A DNA stretch of 64,000 nucleotides, from NCBI RefSeq assembly GCF_027460265.1, contig NZ_JAPZBC010000001.1:6209001-6273000 (forward strand), written 5' to 3'. Shown here in pieces: positions 16,850 through 25,322 of this stretch; position 1 is the first letter of the stretch; each line of letters begins with the position of its first letter. The stretch comes from Streptomyces sp. WMMC940 (lineage in GTDB: Bacteria > Actinomycetota > Actinomycetes > Streptomycetales > Streptomycetaceae). Made by a program: the position numbers and the translations under genes. The notes under the pieces are model-generated. The model was not told the origin of the DNA. It saw only the letters and a program-made list of their open reading frames with translations, and did not search any database.

Positions 16850-18415
16850 ATGCCGCCGGCCAGTTCGAGCACCAGCACGAGCGCCACCAGCACGAGCGAG
16901 ATCAACACCTACAAAGGCCAGGAACGGGCGCTGCGCGCCGACCGGCTCGGTACCGCGGGCCTGCTGCTCTCGGTCCTCGCGGCCAGCGCACCGCTGATGG
17001 TGGTGGCCGGGGTCATGCCCACCGTCTACGGCGTGATGGGCATCGTGGGCCAGCCCCTGCTGTACGTCGTCCTCGGCGTCGTCCTGATGCTGTTCAGCGT
17101 CGGCTACGCCGAGATGAGCCGCCACGTCCACAACGCCGGCGCCTTCTACGCCTACATAGCCCGCGGCCTCGGCCCCACCTCGGGCGCCGGGGCCGCGCTC
17201 GTCGCCCTCGTCGCGTACAGCGCGATGCAGGTCGGCATCTACGGCATCCTCGGCTTCGAGGTCTCGGGGCTGCTCGCCACCCATCTCGACGTGACCGTCG
17301 CCTGGTGGGTGCCCGCGTTCGCCGCCGCCGCCGTCGTCGCCGTACTGGGCTGGTTGAAGATCGATCTCAACGCCAGGGTGCTCGGCGTCCTCCTGGTGGT
17401 CGAGTGCGCCCTCGTGGTCGTCTTCGACGTCGCCGCCGTCGCCGACCCCGGCCCCGAGGGTCTCTCCCTGAGCGCCTTCGACCCCGGCACCCTCACCGGC
17501 GCGGGTCTCGGCACCGCCCTCTGCTTCTGCATCGCGGCCTTCGTCGGCTTCGAGCAGTCCCCGGTGTACGCGGAGGAGACCAGCCGTCCGCAGATCGTCG
17601 TCTCACGCGTGATGTTCCTCGCCGTCGGCTACGCCGCGCTGTTCCTCGCGCTCAGCGCCTGGGCGCTCACCGTCGCCACCGGCCCCGGCGCCGTCACCCG
17701 CGAGGCGGCCGAGCAGGGACCCGGCCTGCTGTTCTCGCTCACCGGCAGCCGGCTCGGCGCCACCTTCACCGATGTGCTGCACGTCCTCTTCCTGACCGGC
17801 ATGTTCGCCGCGCTGCTCAGCTTCCACAACGTCGTCGCACGGTACGCATTCGCCATGGGCAGGGAGGGCCTGCTGCCCGCCGGCTTCGGCCGGACGAGCC
17901 GCACGAGCGGCGCGCCCGCCACCGGATCGGTGCTCCAGTCCGTCGTCTCCGTCGCGGTGATCACCGCCTTCGCCGCCACCGACGCCATGCCGGCGGGCGA
18001 CCCGACCACCCCGGTGCTGCGCCTGTTCACCTGGATGGGCAACATCGGGGCCCTCGGGGTGATCCTGCTGATGGCGGCTGCCTCCTTCGCCGTGATCGCC
18101 TTCTTCGTCCGCCGCGGCGCGGCCGGCCCGCTGGCCTGGCGGCTCGTCTGCTCCGGGCTCGCGGGACTGGCTCTCCTCGTGATCGCCGTCTACACGGTGA
18201 AGGACTTCGACGTCCTGATCGGCGCCGGCCCCGGCTCCTCGCTGAGCTGGATCCTGCCCGGCATCATCGGCGGCTCCCTGGTCGGTGGGCTGGTCTACGG
18301 CGTGGTCCTGAAGTCCGTACGGCCCGAGGTGCACGCCCGGATCGGGCTCGGCAACGAGGCCTTCCGGCTGGAGCAGGCCGCCGGGAAGGAGCCCGCGCAC
18401 GGCGCCGAGGTGTGA
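16850..18415 (+). CDS. APC-family amino acid permease
   Basis: A 521-aa protein with about 12 membrane segments. The region ALRADRLGTAGLLLSVLAASAPLMVVAGVMPT is the first helix of the APC (YjeH/EutP-like) group, and GFEQSPVYAEE is the conserved sequence after helix 6 where many APC members have FxGFE-x4-EE. Ser/Thr repeats fill the first 16 residues. AAGGGA lies upstream of the ATG. Substrate is probably an amino acid, not specified. Confidence 0.82.
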   Translation: MPPASSSTSTSATSTSEINTYKGQERALRADRLGTAGLLLSVLAASAPLMVVAGVMPTVYGVMGIVGQPLLYVVLGVVLMLFSVGYAEMSRHVHNAGAFYAYIARGLGPTSGAGAALVALVAYSAMQVGIYGILGFEVSGLLATHLDVTVAWWVPAFAAAAVVAVLGWLKIDLNARVLGVLLVVECALVVVFDVAAVADPGPEGLSLSAFDPGTLTGAGLGTALCFCIAAFVGFEQSPVYAEETSRPQIVVSRVMFLAVGYAALFLALSAWALTVATGPGAVTREAAEQGPGLLFSLTGSRLGATFTDVLHVLFLTGMFAALLSFHNVVARYAFAMGREGLLPAGFGRTSRTSGAPATGSVLQSVVSVAVITAFAATDAMPAGDPTTPVLRLFTWMGNIGALGVILLMAAASFAVIAFFVRRGAAGPLAWRLVCSGLAGLALLVIAVYTVKDFDVLIGAGPGSSLSWILPGIIGGSLVGGLVYGVVLKSVRPEVHARIGLGNEAFRLEQAAGKEPAHGAEV

Positions 18416-18432
18416 CGGAACTCTGACGGATG

Positions 18433-18463
18433 CCCGCGGCCGCTGGATCCCGGCGGCCGCGGG
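18433..18463 (+). terminator. Terminator after APC permease
   Basis: CCCGCGGCCGC and GCGGCCGCGGG form an 11-bp stem with a 9-nt loop, starting 18 bp after the permease stop and ending 16 bp before the next start. Confidence 0.65.
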
Positions 18464-18478
18464 TGCTCGAATCCAAGG

Positions 18479-19372
18479 GTGAACGAAACCACCCCGCCCC
18501 CGGGTCCGGCGCCGTCCGACCCGCCGGCGCCGGACCCGGGCACCCCCGCGGGTCCGGGCACGTCCACCGCCGCAGGCGCGTCGGCGGCCTCGGACCCGGC
18601 CCCCGCCCCCGCCTCGGCCCCCGCCCCCGTCCCGGAGCCGCACTCGGAGGGCGCGCCGGACCCGGACTCGGAGGGCGCGCCCGTCGGCCGGCGCACGGTC
18701 CTCACGGTGCTCGGCCTCGGCGCCGCCGGCGTCGCCGCGGCGCCCTGGCTCCAGCGCGGCCTGGAGGCCGTCCTCGGGTCGGTCGCCGACAAGGACCCGA
18801 CCAAGCTCACCGGCCTGCTGCCCAACGGCGGCGGCTTCCGCTACTACTCGGTCGCCGCGTCCGTGCCCCGCAGGACCGCCGCCGACTACCGGCTCACCGT
18901 CGGCGGACTCGTCGAGCGCCCCGCCGAGTTCACCCTCGCCGCCCTGCGCAGACTGCCGCAGACCCGCCTCGTGCGCGACGTCCAGTGCGTGACGGGCTGG
19001 CGCGTCCCCGACACCCCGTTCGAGGGCGTCCGGCTGTCGGAGCTGCTGGACGCCGTCGGCGTGCGGCCGGAGGCCAGGGCGGTCCGGTTCATCTGCTTCG
19101 ACGGCGCGTACAGCGAGAGCCTGACCCTCGACCAGGCCCGCCGCTCCGACGTCGTCGTCTGTCTGCGGATGCGGGACGAACCGCTCTCCCACGCGCACGG
19201 CGGCCCGGTACGGCTGTACGTCGCGCCCATGTACTTCTACAAGTCCGCGAAATGGCTCTCCGGGATCTCCCTGACCCGTGACGTGCGCCCCGGGTACTGG
19301 GAGGAGCGAGGCTATGACATCGACGCCTGGGTCGGCCGGTCGAACGGCCGCGACGACGCCCCCACCGTCTGA
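18479..19372 (+). CDS. Molybdopterin-dependent oxidoreductase (MsrP/sulfite oxidase fold)
   Basis: A 297-aa protein with an unusual ~65-residue Pro/Ala-rich leader, then GRRTVLTVLGLGAAGVAAAP (twin-Arg plus hydrophobic segment, so Tat-targeted or anchored). The Mo-cofactor domain has VRDVQCVTGWRVPDTPFEGV, whose Cys is the molybdenum ligand, and a C-terminal PVRLYVAPMYFYKSAKW block. It pairs with the cytochrome b gene that begins inside its 3' end, the arrangement of MsrP/MsrQ-like systems. The GTG start has no clear ribosome site, so an internal start removing part of the leader is possible. Substrate unknown. Confidence 0.8.
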   Translation: MNETTPPPGPAPSDPPAPDPGTPAGPGTSTAAGASAASDPAPAPASAPAPVPEPHSEGAPDPDSEGAPVGRRTVLTVLGLGAAGVAAAPWLQRGLEAVLGSVADKDPTKLTGLLPNGGGFRYYSVAASVPRRTAADYRLTVGGLVERPAEFTLAALRRLPQTRLVRDVQCVTGWRVPDTPFEGVRLSELLDAVGVRPEARAVRFICFDGAYSESLTLDQARRSDVVVCLRMRDEPLSHAHGGPVRLYVAPMYFYKSAKWLSGISLTRDVRPGYWEERGYDIDAWVGRSNGRDDAPTV

Positions 19373-19979
19373 ACACCCAGGCCGCGTCCGGAGGTTCGAC
19401 ACCGCCGAGCGCCTGGTGCACCGGGCCACGGCCGCGCTGATGCTGCTGTGCGTCGCCACGGCCGCCTGTCTCTACGTGCCCGCACTCGCCGAACTAGTAG
19501 GCCGGCGCGCACTCGTGGTGACCCTGCACGAGTGGTCGGGGCTGCTGCTCCCGGTGCCGTTCCTGCTGGGGCTGGGCTCCCGCGCGTTCCGCAAGGACCT
19601 GCGGCGGCTGAACCGCTTCGGGCCGCACGACCGCATCTGGCTGCGGGCCGCGCTCCGCCGCGGGCGCGGACCCGGGGAGCGCCCCGCCGGGAAGTTCAAC
19701 GCCGGACAGAAGCTGTACGCCGCGTGGATCGCGGGCGCGGTGCTGGTGATGCTCGGCACGGGGCTGCTGATGTGGTTCACGCATCTCGCCCCGCTGGTCT
19801 GGCGCAACGGCGCGACGTTCGTCCACGACTGGCTGGCGCTCACCATCGGAGTCGTACTGATCGGGCACATCAGGATGGCGCTCGCCGACCCGGAGGCACG
19901 CCGTGGAATGCGTTCCGGGTCGGTCGAGCGCCCGTGGGCCCGCCGGGAGCACCCGCTGTGGGACCCCGACCGGGACTGA
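19314..19979 (+). CDS. Cytochrome b/b561-type membrane subunit
   Basis: A 221-aa integral membrane protein with four hydrophobic segments. Candidate haem ligands are His in ERLVHRAT, TLHEWSGL, FVHDWLAL and GHIRMAL, as in formate dehydrogenase gamma and b561 subunits. Its ATG, preceded by GGAGGAG, lies 59 bp inside the molybdopterin gene in another frame, so the two are made together. It would pass quinol electrons to the exported Mo-subunit. It ends 7 bp before the convergent gntP remnant. Confidence 0.8.
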   Translation: MTSTPGSAGRTAATTPPPSEHPGRVRRFDTAERLVHRATAALMLLCVATAACLYVPALAELVGRRALVVTLHEWSGLLLPVPFLLGLGSRAFRKDLRRLNRFGPHDRIWLRAALRRGRGPGERPAGKFNAGQKLYAAWIAGAVLVMLGTGLLMWFTHLAPLVWRNGATFVHDWLALTIGVVLIGHIRMALADPEARRGMRSGSVERPWARREHPLWDPDRD

Positions 19980-19985
19980 ACGTGG

Positions 19986-20248
19986 CTACAGCACGAGGGA
20001 CAGCAGCAGTACGCAGGCGATGCCGACGACCGAGATGATGGTCTCCATCACCGACCAGGTCTTCGCCGTCTGGCCGGCGTTCATCCCGAAGTACTCCTTC
20101 ACCAGCCAGAATCCGGCACCGTTGACATGGCTGAGCACGACGATGACGGCGATGCCGGCGAGTACCGCGATGCCGAGCCGTGCGTCGCCGCCGCGGTTGT
20201 CGCTCCGGTGGCGTCCGCTGCCGGCATCTCGACGCCGAGACGGGTCAC
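19986..20248 (-). pseudogene. gntP: gntP gluconate permease remnant, frameshifted and internally deleted
   Basis: A GTG with GGA upstream begins 10 bp after the gntK stop and reads VTRLGVEMPAADATG, a typical actinobacterial GntP start. After ~24 codons the frame is lost. In another frame, from 20177, comes LGIAVLAGIAVIVVL (the first GntP helix), joined directly to SHVNGAGFWLVKEYFGMN and KTWSVMETIISVV with LLLSLVL at the end, which is the last ~50 residues of GntP. About 370-390 central codons are missing (family length ~450-470 aa). The junction is near 20132. The transporter cannot be functional. Confidence 0.82.
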
Positions 20249-20257
20249 GGTGATTCC

Positions 20258-20767
20258 TCAGTCCTCGAGCCGGCGCAGCGCGGCGACGGCCCGCTCGGTG
20301 ATTTCCCGGGGGGAGCCGGAGACGTCGACGGCGACGCCGGCCTCGTCGTCCTGCAGGGGCTGCAGGGTGGCGAACTGCGAGTCGAGCAGCTCGGTGGGCA
20401 TGAAGTGGCCTTTGCGCTCGGTCATCCGGCGCTCGATCAGCGCGCGGTCGCCGGTCAGATGGAGGAACTCGACGTCCGGCGCGGCGGCCCGTAGCCGGTC
20501 CCGGTAGAGCCGCTTGAGCGCGGAGCAGCCGACGACACCGCCGAGTCCGGCCCTGCCGTGCGCCCAGCGGCCGATGGCGTCCAGCCAGGGCCCGCGGTCG
20601 TCGTCGTCCAGCGGGATGCCGGCGGACATCTTGGCGATGTTGTCCGCGGGATGGAAGTCGTCGCCCTCGGCGTAGGGGACGCCCAGTGCCTCGGCGAGCA
20701 GAGGACCGATGGTGGACTTGCCGGTCCCTGCCACGCCCATCACCACGACGACATGGGGGGTGCTCAT
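20258..20767 (-). CDS. gntK: Gluconokinase
   Basis: A 169-aa GntK that phosphorylates D-gluconate to 6-phosphogluconate using ATP, feeding the pentose phosphate pathway. It has the P-loop GVAGTGKST (11-19), the substrate motif EGDDFHPADNIAKMSAGIPLDDDDRGPWL, CSALKRLYRDRLR, and the lid ERKGHFMP-x3-LDSQFATLQPL. The length is normal for the family. It is divergent from gntR across 154 bp holding an inverted-repeat operator. Its operon partner gntP is broken, so gluconate must enter by another route or be made internally. Confidence 0.92.
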   Translation of the reverse strand: MSTPHVVVVMGVAGTGKSTIGPLLAEALGVPYAEGDDFHPADNIAKMSAGIPLDDDDRGPWLDAIGRWAHGRAGLGGVVGCSALKRLYRDRLRAAAPDVEFLHLTGDRALIERRMTERKGHFMPTELLDSQFATLQPLQDDEAGVAVDVSGSPREITERAVAALRRLED

Positions 20768-20844
20768 AGGTGCCTCGCTGTCCTCGTCGATGTCGGCCCG
20801 GACGTCGATCGGGCGCCGGGCCGTGAGCTACTGAAACCTATTAG

Positions 20845-20883
20845 GTATGACGTATTCAGGAGTCCAGGAAGTAAACGTCATAC
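20845..20883. promoter_or_regulatory. Inverted repeat in gntK-gntR intergenic region
   Basis: GTATGACGT (20845-20853) and ACGTCATAC (20875-20883) are perfect 9-bp inverted arms 21 bp apart, two to three helical turns. An overlapping ACCTATTAGGT palindrome begins just before the left arm. It lies between the divergent gntK and gntR starts, as expected of the GntR operator. Confidence 0.6.
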
Positions 20884-20921
20884 TTTTCCTTGCCGTGGTA
20901 CGTCCCCGTACCCTTTGGGTC

Positions 20922-21623
20922 ATGACCACAGAGGGCCACGGACTGCACACACACGTTCTGGACAGCCTCGGCCTGGCGATCACCGCGGGCGAGTACCCGC
21001 CCGCGAGCGTGTTGCGTACCGACGAGGTGGCCCAGCGCTTCGACGTCTCGCGCACCGTGGTCCGTGAAGTGGTCCGGGTCCTGGAGTCGATGCACCTCGT
21101 CGAGTCCCGGCGCCGCGTCGGGGTGACCGTCCGACCGGCCGACGAGTGGAACGTGTACGACCCGTGCGTCATCCGCTGGCGGCTCGCCGGCGCCGACCGG
21201 CCCCGCCAGTTGCGCTCGCTGACCGTGCTCCGCTCCGCGATCGAGCCGGTCGCCGCCGGGCTCGCCGCCCGCCATGCCACCGCCGGCCAGTGTGCCGCGC
21301 TCACCGAGTGTGCCCTCGGCATGGTCGCCACCTCCCGCGGCCACCAGTCGGAGGGCTACCTCAAGCACGACATCGCGTTCCACCGGATCGTGCTCAGCGC
21401 GTCCGGCAACGAGATGTTCGCCCGCCTCGGCGACGTCGTGGCCGAGGTGCTCACCGGCCGTACCCACCACCAGGTGATGTTCGAGGACCCTGACCCGGCC
21501 GCCGTCACCCTCCATGTCCAGGTCGCCGAAGCCGTTCGCGAAGGCGACGCCGATCGCGCCGAGCGGCTGACCCGGGAGATCGCCGTCGGGGCCCTCCAGG
21601 AGCTGGACGTACTCGCTCCCTGA
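20922..21623 (+). CDS. GntR/FadR-family regulator of the gluconate locus
   Basis: A 233-aa repressor. The N-terminal winged helix shows DEVAQRFDVSRTVVREVVRVLESMHLVESRRRVGVTV, and the C-terminal FCD domain has metal-ligand candidates in KHDIAFHRIVLSASGN and HVQVAEAV. Divergent placement with gntK and the inverted repeat between them argue for control of gluconate genes (S. coelicolor SCO1678 position by synteny, from memory). The ATG at 20922 was chosen; a longer frame would run into the operator. Confidence 0.85.
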   Translation: MTTEGHGLHTHVLDSLGLAITAGEYPPASVLRTDEVAQRFDVSRTVVREVVRVLESMHLVESRRRVGVTVRPADEWNVYDPCVIRWRLAGADRPRQLRSLTVLRSAIEPVAAGLAARHATAGQCAALTECALGMVATSRGHQSEGYLKHDIAFHRIVLSASGNEMFARLGDVVAEVLTGRTHHQVMFEDPDPAAVTLHVQVAEAVREGDADRAERLTREIAVGALQELDVLAP

Positions 21624-21689
21624 GGCGGTCTGCCATGCCTCGATGAGATGGCGCACCCTTGCTTCGCCTTGTCGAAACCTCTGAAATAC

Positions 21690-21707
21690 CTCAGATTTAC
21701 ATCTGAG
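21690..21707. promoter_or_regulatory. Palindrome upstream of amino acid permease
   Basis: CTCAGAT-TTAC-ATCTGAG is a perfect inverted repeat (7-bp arms) flanked by further ACCTC/GAGGT-like symmetry, 160 bp upstream of the permease. It sits in a locally AT-richer stretch. Operator or RNA hairpin are both possible. Confidence 0.45.
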
Positions 21708-21866
21708 TGAGGTTCGCCACTGCCAAAATCCCAGGCTTGCCGTGATCATGTGGTGTCGGGCCGTCTGGGCCCGCCCTGCCTCGCCGCGGTGCCACCTCCG
21801 CACCGCAGGAAGGCCACCGGAGGAATTCCGGTACCGCACACCCCCCTCACGAAGGCGAACCCCTAC

Positions 21867-23330
21867 ATGAGTGACCGCACCATGACTGCGGCCGACACGC
21901 CTGTCGCCGGCACCCCGGCCACCGGCACCCCCCACGTGGACGCCGGAGACGCCGGGTACCGCAAGGACCTCAAGTCGCGGCACATCAACATGATCGCCAT
22001 CGGCGGCGCCATCGGTACGGGCCTCTTCCTCGGCGCGGGTGGCCGGATGGCCGGCGCCGGCCCGTCGCTCTTCATCGCCTACGCCCTCTGCGGCGTCTTC
22101 GCGTTCTTCGTCGTCCGCGCGCTCGGCGAGCTGGTCCTCTACCGGCCCTCCTCCGGCGCCTTCGTCTCCTACGCCCGTGAGTTCATGGGCGAGAAGGGCG
22201 CCTACACCGCGGGCTGGCTGTACTTCCTCAACTGGTCGACCACCGCGATCGCGGACATCACCGCGGCCGCGGTGTTCGCCCACTACTGGTCGGCGTTCAG
22301 CGACGTCCCGCAGTGGGTGCTCGCGCTGGTCGCCCTCGCCGTCGTCCTCACCGCCAACCTGATCTCGGTGAAGTACTTCGGCGAGATGGAGTTCTGGTTC
22401 GCCATCATCAAGGTCGGCGCACTGGTGCTCTTCATGCTGATCGGCATCTTCCTCGTCGTCACCCAGCACGACGTCGGCGGCCACACCCCGGGCCTGTCCA
22501 CCATCACCGACAACGGAGGCGTCTTCCCCAGCGGTGTCATGCCGATGCTGCTGCTCATCCAGGGCGTCGTCTTCGCCTACGCCTCCGTCGAGCTGTGCGG
22601 CGTCGCCGCCGGTGAGACCGAGAACCCCGAGAAGATCATGCCGAAGGCCATCAACTCGATCATGTGGCGCGTCGCCTTGTTCTACGTCGGCTCCGTGGTG
22701 CTGCTCTCCCTGCTGCTGCCGTACACGGCCTTCACCGGCGACCAGAGCCCCTTCGTGACCGTCTTCAACAAGCTCGGCATCCCCGGCGCCGCGAGCATCA
22801 TGAACCTCGTGGTGCTCACCGCAGCGCTCTCCAGCCTGAACTCCGGCCTCTACTCCACCGGCCGGATCCTGCGCTCGATGTCGATCTCGGGTTCCGCGCC
22901 GAGGTTCACCGGCGTGATGAACAAGGGCGGCGTCCCCTACGGCGGCATCCTGCTCACCGCGGGCTTCGGCATCGTCGGCGTCTTCCTGAACTACGTGATG
23001 CCGGGTGACGCCTTCGAACTGGTGCTGAACTTCGCGTCGATCGGCATCATCGGCACCTGGGGCATGATCATGGTCTGCTCGCTGCTGTTCGTGAAGCGCT
23101 CCGAGGAAGGCCGGCTCACCCGCCCGTCCTACCGGCTGCCGTGGGCCCCCTGGACCCAGATCGCCACGCTGGTCTTCCTCGCCTCCGTCCTGGTCCTCAT
23201 GTGGATGGACGGCGGGATCAGCCGCACCACCGTCAACTGCCTGCCGCTGATCGCGCTCGCCCTCGTCGGCGGCTGGTTCACGGTCCGCAACCGGGTCCGG
23301 CGCATCGCCGCCGGGCACCGGTCCGTCTGA
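21867..23330 (+). CDS. AAT/APC amino acid permease (AnsP-like)
   Basis: A 487-aa transporter with about 12 helices. The family signature lies in RHINMIAIGGAIGTGLFLGAG, followed by PSLFIAYALCGVFAFFVVRALGELVLYRPSSGAFVSYAREF, typical of the L-asparagine/GABA/aromatic permease (AAT) branch. VELCGVAAGETENPEK follows helix 6. The N-terminal ~35 residues are Thr/Pro-rich and cytosolic. GAAGG precedes the ATG. L-asparagine is the best guess from overall similarity, not proven. Confidence 0.82.
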   Translation: MSDRTMTAADTPVAGTPATGTPHVDAGDAGYRKDLKSRHINMIAIGGAIGTGLFLGAGGRMAGAGPSLFIAYALCGVFAFFVVRALGELVLYRPSSGAFVSYAREFMGEKGAYTAGWLYFLNWSTTAIADITAAAVFAHYWSAFSDVPQWVLALVALAVVLTANLISVKYFGEMEFWFAIIKVGALVLFMLIGIFLVVTQHDVGGHTPGLSTITDNGGVFPSGVMPMLLLIQGVVFAYASVELCGVAAGETENPEKIMPKAINSIMWRVALFYVGSVVLLSLLLPYTAFTGDQSPFVTVFNKLGIPGAASIMNLVVLTAALSSLNSGLYSTGRILRSMSISGSAPRFTGVMNKGGVPYGGILLTAGFGIVGVFLNYVMPGDAFELVLNFASIGIIGTWGMIMVCSLLFVKRSEEGRLTRPSYRLPWAPWTQIATLVFLASVLVLMWMDGGISRTTVNCLPLIALALVGGWFTVRNRVRRIAAGHRSV

Positions 23331-23362
23331 CGCCCCCGGCCGCCGTACGGCACCACCCGGAC

Positions 23363-23423
23363 GAGGCCCCCGCCGGAAGCGGATGCTGTTGGTCCAGCAG
23401 CATCCGGTAGCGGCGGGGGCCTC
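23363..23423 (+). terminator. Long two-part hairpin after permease
   Basis: A 61-nt near-perfect palindrome: outer arms GAGGCCCCCGCCG/CGGCGGGGGCCTC, inner arms CGGATGCTG/CAGCATCCG, separated by symmetric gaag/gtag bulges and a loop. It starts 33 bp after the permease stop. No T-tract follows. It acts as a strong terminator and could also pair the 3' end against RNase. Confidence 0.7.
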
Positions 23424-23610
23424 GCCGTGCCCGGGAGCGCGCCGACGCCGGTCCGGGGCACGGTGTCCCGCCGGCCGGACCGCTCCGAACACCGGTCACC
23501 CGCGCTCCGCACGAGCAGGTGCCTCTCGGCGCACGGCGCGCACGGACCACCCCCGTCGCACGCCATAGTGGGTGGTGACGTCCACTGCGCGACGAAGGGC
23601 AGGTCCAGCA

Positions 23611-24696
23611 ATGCCGCAGCAGGTGCAAGGTGTGGTCGCACCGGGGAAGAACGAGCCGGTACGGGTCGAGACGATCGTCGTTCCCGACCCGGGCCCGGGG
23701 GAAGCCGTGGTGAAGGTGCAGGCGTGCGGGGTCTGCCACACCGATCTTCACTACAAGGAGGGCGGGATCAATGACGACTTCCCGTTCCTCCTCGGCCACG
23801 AGGCGGCCGGCGTCGTCGAGTCGGTCGGCGACGGCGTGACCGAGGTCGGACCGGGCGACTACGTGATCCTCAACTGGCGGGCCGTGTGCGGCCACTGCCG
23901 CGCCTGCCGGCGAGGACGCCCCTGGTACTGCTTCGACACCCACAACGCCCGGCAGAAGATGACCCTCACGGACGGCACGGAACTGTCGCCCGCCCTGGGC
24001 ATCGGCGCGTTCGCCGAGAAGACCCTCGTCGCCGCCGGCCAGTGCACCGGGGTCGACCCGGCGATCTCCCCGGCCGCGGCGGGCCTGCTCGGTTGCGGGG
24101 TGATGGCCGGCATCGGCGCCGCCGTCAACACCGGCCAGGTGGGGCGGGGGGACTCCGTGGCCGTCATCGGCTGCGGCGGTGTCGGCGACGGGGCCGTGGT
24201 GGGCGCACGACTGGCCGGGGCGACCCGGATCATCGCCGTCGACGTCGACGACCGGAAGCTCGAGACCGCCAGGACGATGGGCGCCACCCACACCGTCAAC
24301 TCCCGTACCGGGGACCCCGTGGAGGCCATCCGCGAGCTGACGGACGGCTTCGGCGCGGACGTCGTGATCGACGCCGTCGGCCGGCCCGAGACGTACCGTC
24401 AGGCGTTCTACGCCCGCGACCTCGCCGGCACCGTCGTCCTCGTCGGCGTCCCCACCCCCGACATGAAGCTGGACCTGCCGCTCCTCGACGTCTTCGGCCG
24501 GGGCGGCGCGCTCAAGTCCTCCTGGTACGGGGACTGTCTGCCCTCCCGCGACTTCCCCACGCTCGTCGACCTGCACCTCCAGGGCCGGATCGACCTCGAC
24601 GCGTTCGTCACGGAGACCATCGGACTCGGTGACGTGGAGAAGGCCTTCGCCCGCATGCACGCGGGCGACGTCCTGCGCTCGGTGGTGGTCCTGTGA
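23611..24696 (+). CDS. mscR: S-(hydroxymethyl)mycothiol dehydrogenase
   Basis: A 361-aa zinc alcohol dehydrogenase that oxidises the formaldehyde-mycothiol adduct with NAD+, and in relatives reduces S-nitrosomycothiol. The catalytic zinc site includes Cys in [13 protein letters not shown] and GHEAAG; the structural zinc site is [15 protein letters not shown]. The [10 protein letters not shown] nucleotide fold and [28 protein letters not shown] follow the mycothiol-dependent class. Length fits the family. The MBL hydrolase gene overlaps its stop by 4 bp. mshC, needed for the cofactor, lies 16 kb to the right. Confidence 0.88.
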   Translation: MPQQVQGVVAPGKNEPVRVETIVVPDPGPGEAVVKVQACGVCHTDLHYKEGGINDDFPFLLGHEAAGVVESVGDGVTEVGPGDYVILNWRAVCGHCRACRRGRPWYCFDTHNARQKMTLTDGTELSPALGIGAFAEKTLVAAGQCTGVDPAISPAAAGLLGCGVMAGIGAAVNTGQVGRGDSVAVIGCGGVGDGAVVGARLAGATRIIAVDVDDRKLETARTMGATHTVNSRTGDPVEAIRELTDGFGADVVIDAVGRPETYRQAFYARDLAGTVVLVGVPTPDMKLDLPLLDVFGRGGALKSSWYGDCLPSRDFPTLVDLHLQGRIDLDAFVTETIGLGDVEKAFARMHAGDVLRSVVVL

Positions 24697-25322
24697 CCGC
24701 CCGCATCGACCACCTGGTCACCTCCGGCACCTTCTCCCTCGACGGCGGCACCTGGGAGGTCGACAACAACGTCTGGATCGTCGGCGACGACGAGGAGGCG
24801 ATCGTCGTCGACGCGGCCCACGACGCCGACGCGATCGTCGCCGCCCTCGGCGGCCGGACGCTGCGCGCCATCGTCTGCACCCACGCGCACAACGACCACA
24901 TCGACGCGGCGCCGGCGCTCGCCGAGGCCACCGGCGCGCCGGTCCTGCTGCACCCGGACGACCTCCCCCTGTGGAAGCGGACCCATCCCGGCCGGGCCCC
25001 CGACGGCGAGCTCGCCGACGGGCAGACCCTGACCGTCGCCGGCACCGCGCTCACCGTCCTGCACACCCCCGGCCACGCGCCCGGCGCGATCTGCCTCCAC
25101 GCTCCCGAGCTGGTCACCGTTCTCACCGGTGACACCCTCTTCCAGGGCGGCCCGGGAGCGACGGGCCGGTCGTTCTCCGACTTCCCGACCATCGTCGACT
25201 CGGTCCGGGACCGGCTCCTCACCCTCCCGCCGGAGACGCTGGTCCGTCCCGGCCACGGAGAGACGACCACGATCGGCGTGGAGGCGCCGCACCTTCAGGA
25301 GTGGATCGACCGCGGCCACTGA
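24693..25322 (+). CDS. MBL-fold hydrolase coupled to mscR
   Basis: A 209-aa metallo-beta-lactamase-fold enzyme, glyoxalase II-like. Metal ligands are seen in [23 protein letters not shown] and GHGE. The GTG start overlaps the mscR stop, so the two are made together. The likely job is to hydrolyse S-formylmycothiol (or another mycothiol thioester) formed by MscR; that is inference from coupling and fold. Its 3' end overlaps the convergent pseudouridine synthase gene by 28 bp. Confidence 0.82.
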   Translation: MTARIDHLVTSGTFSLDGGTWEVDNNVWIVGDDEEAIVVDAAHDADAIVAALGGRTLRAIVCTHAHNDHIDAAPALAEATGAPVLLHPDDLPLWKRTHPGRAPDGELADGQTLTVAGTALTVLHTPGHAPGAICLHAPELVTVLTGDTLFQGGPGATGRSFSDFPTIVDSVRDRLLTLPPETLVRPGHGETTTIGVEAPHLQEWIDRGH

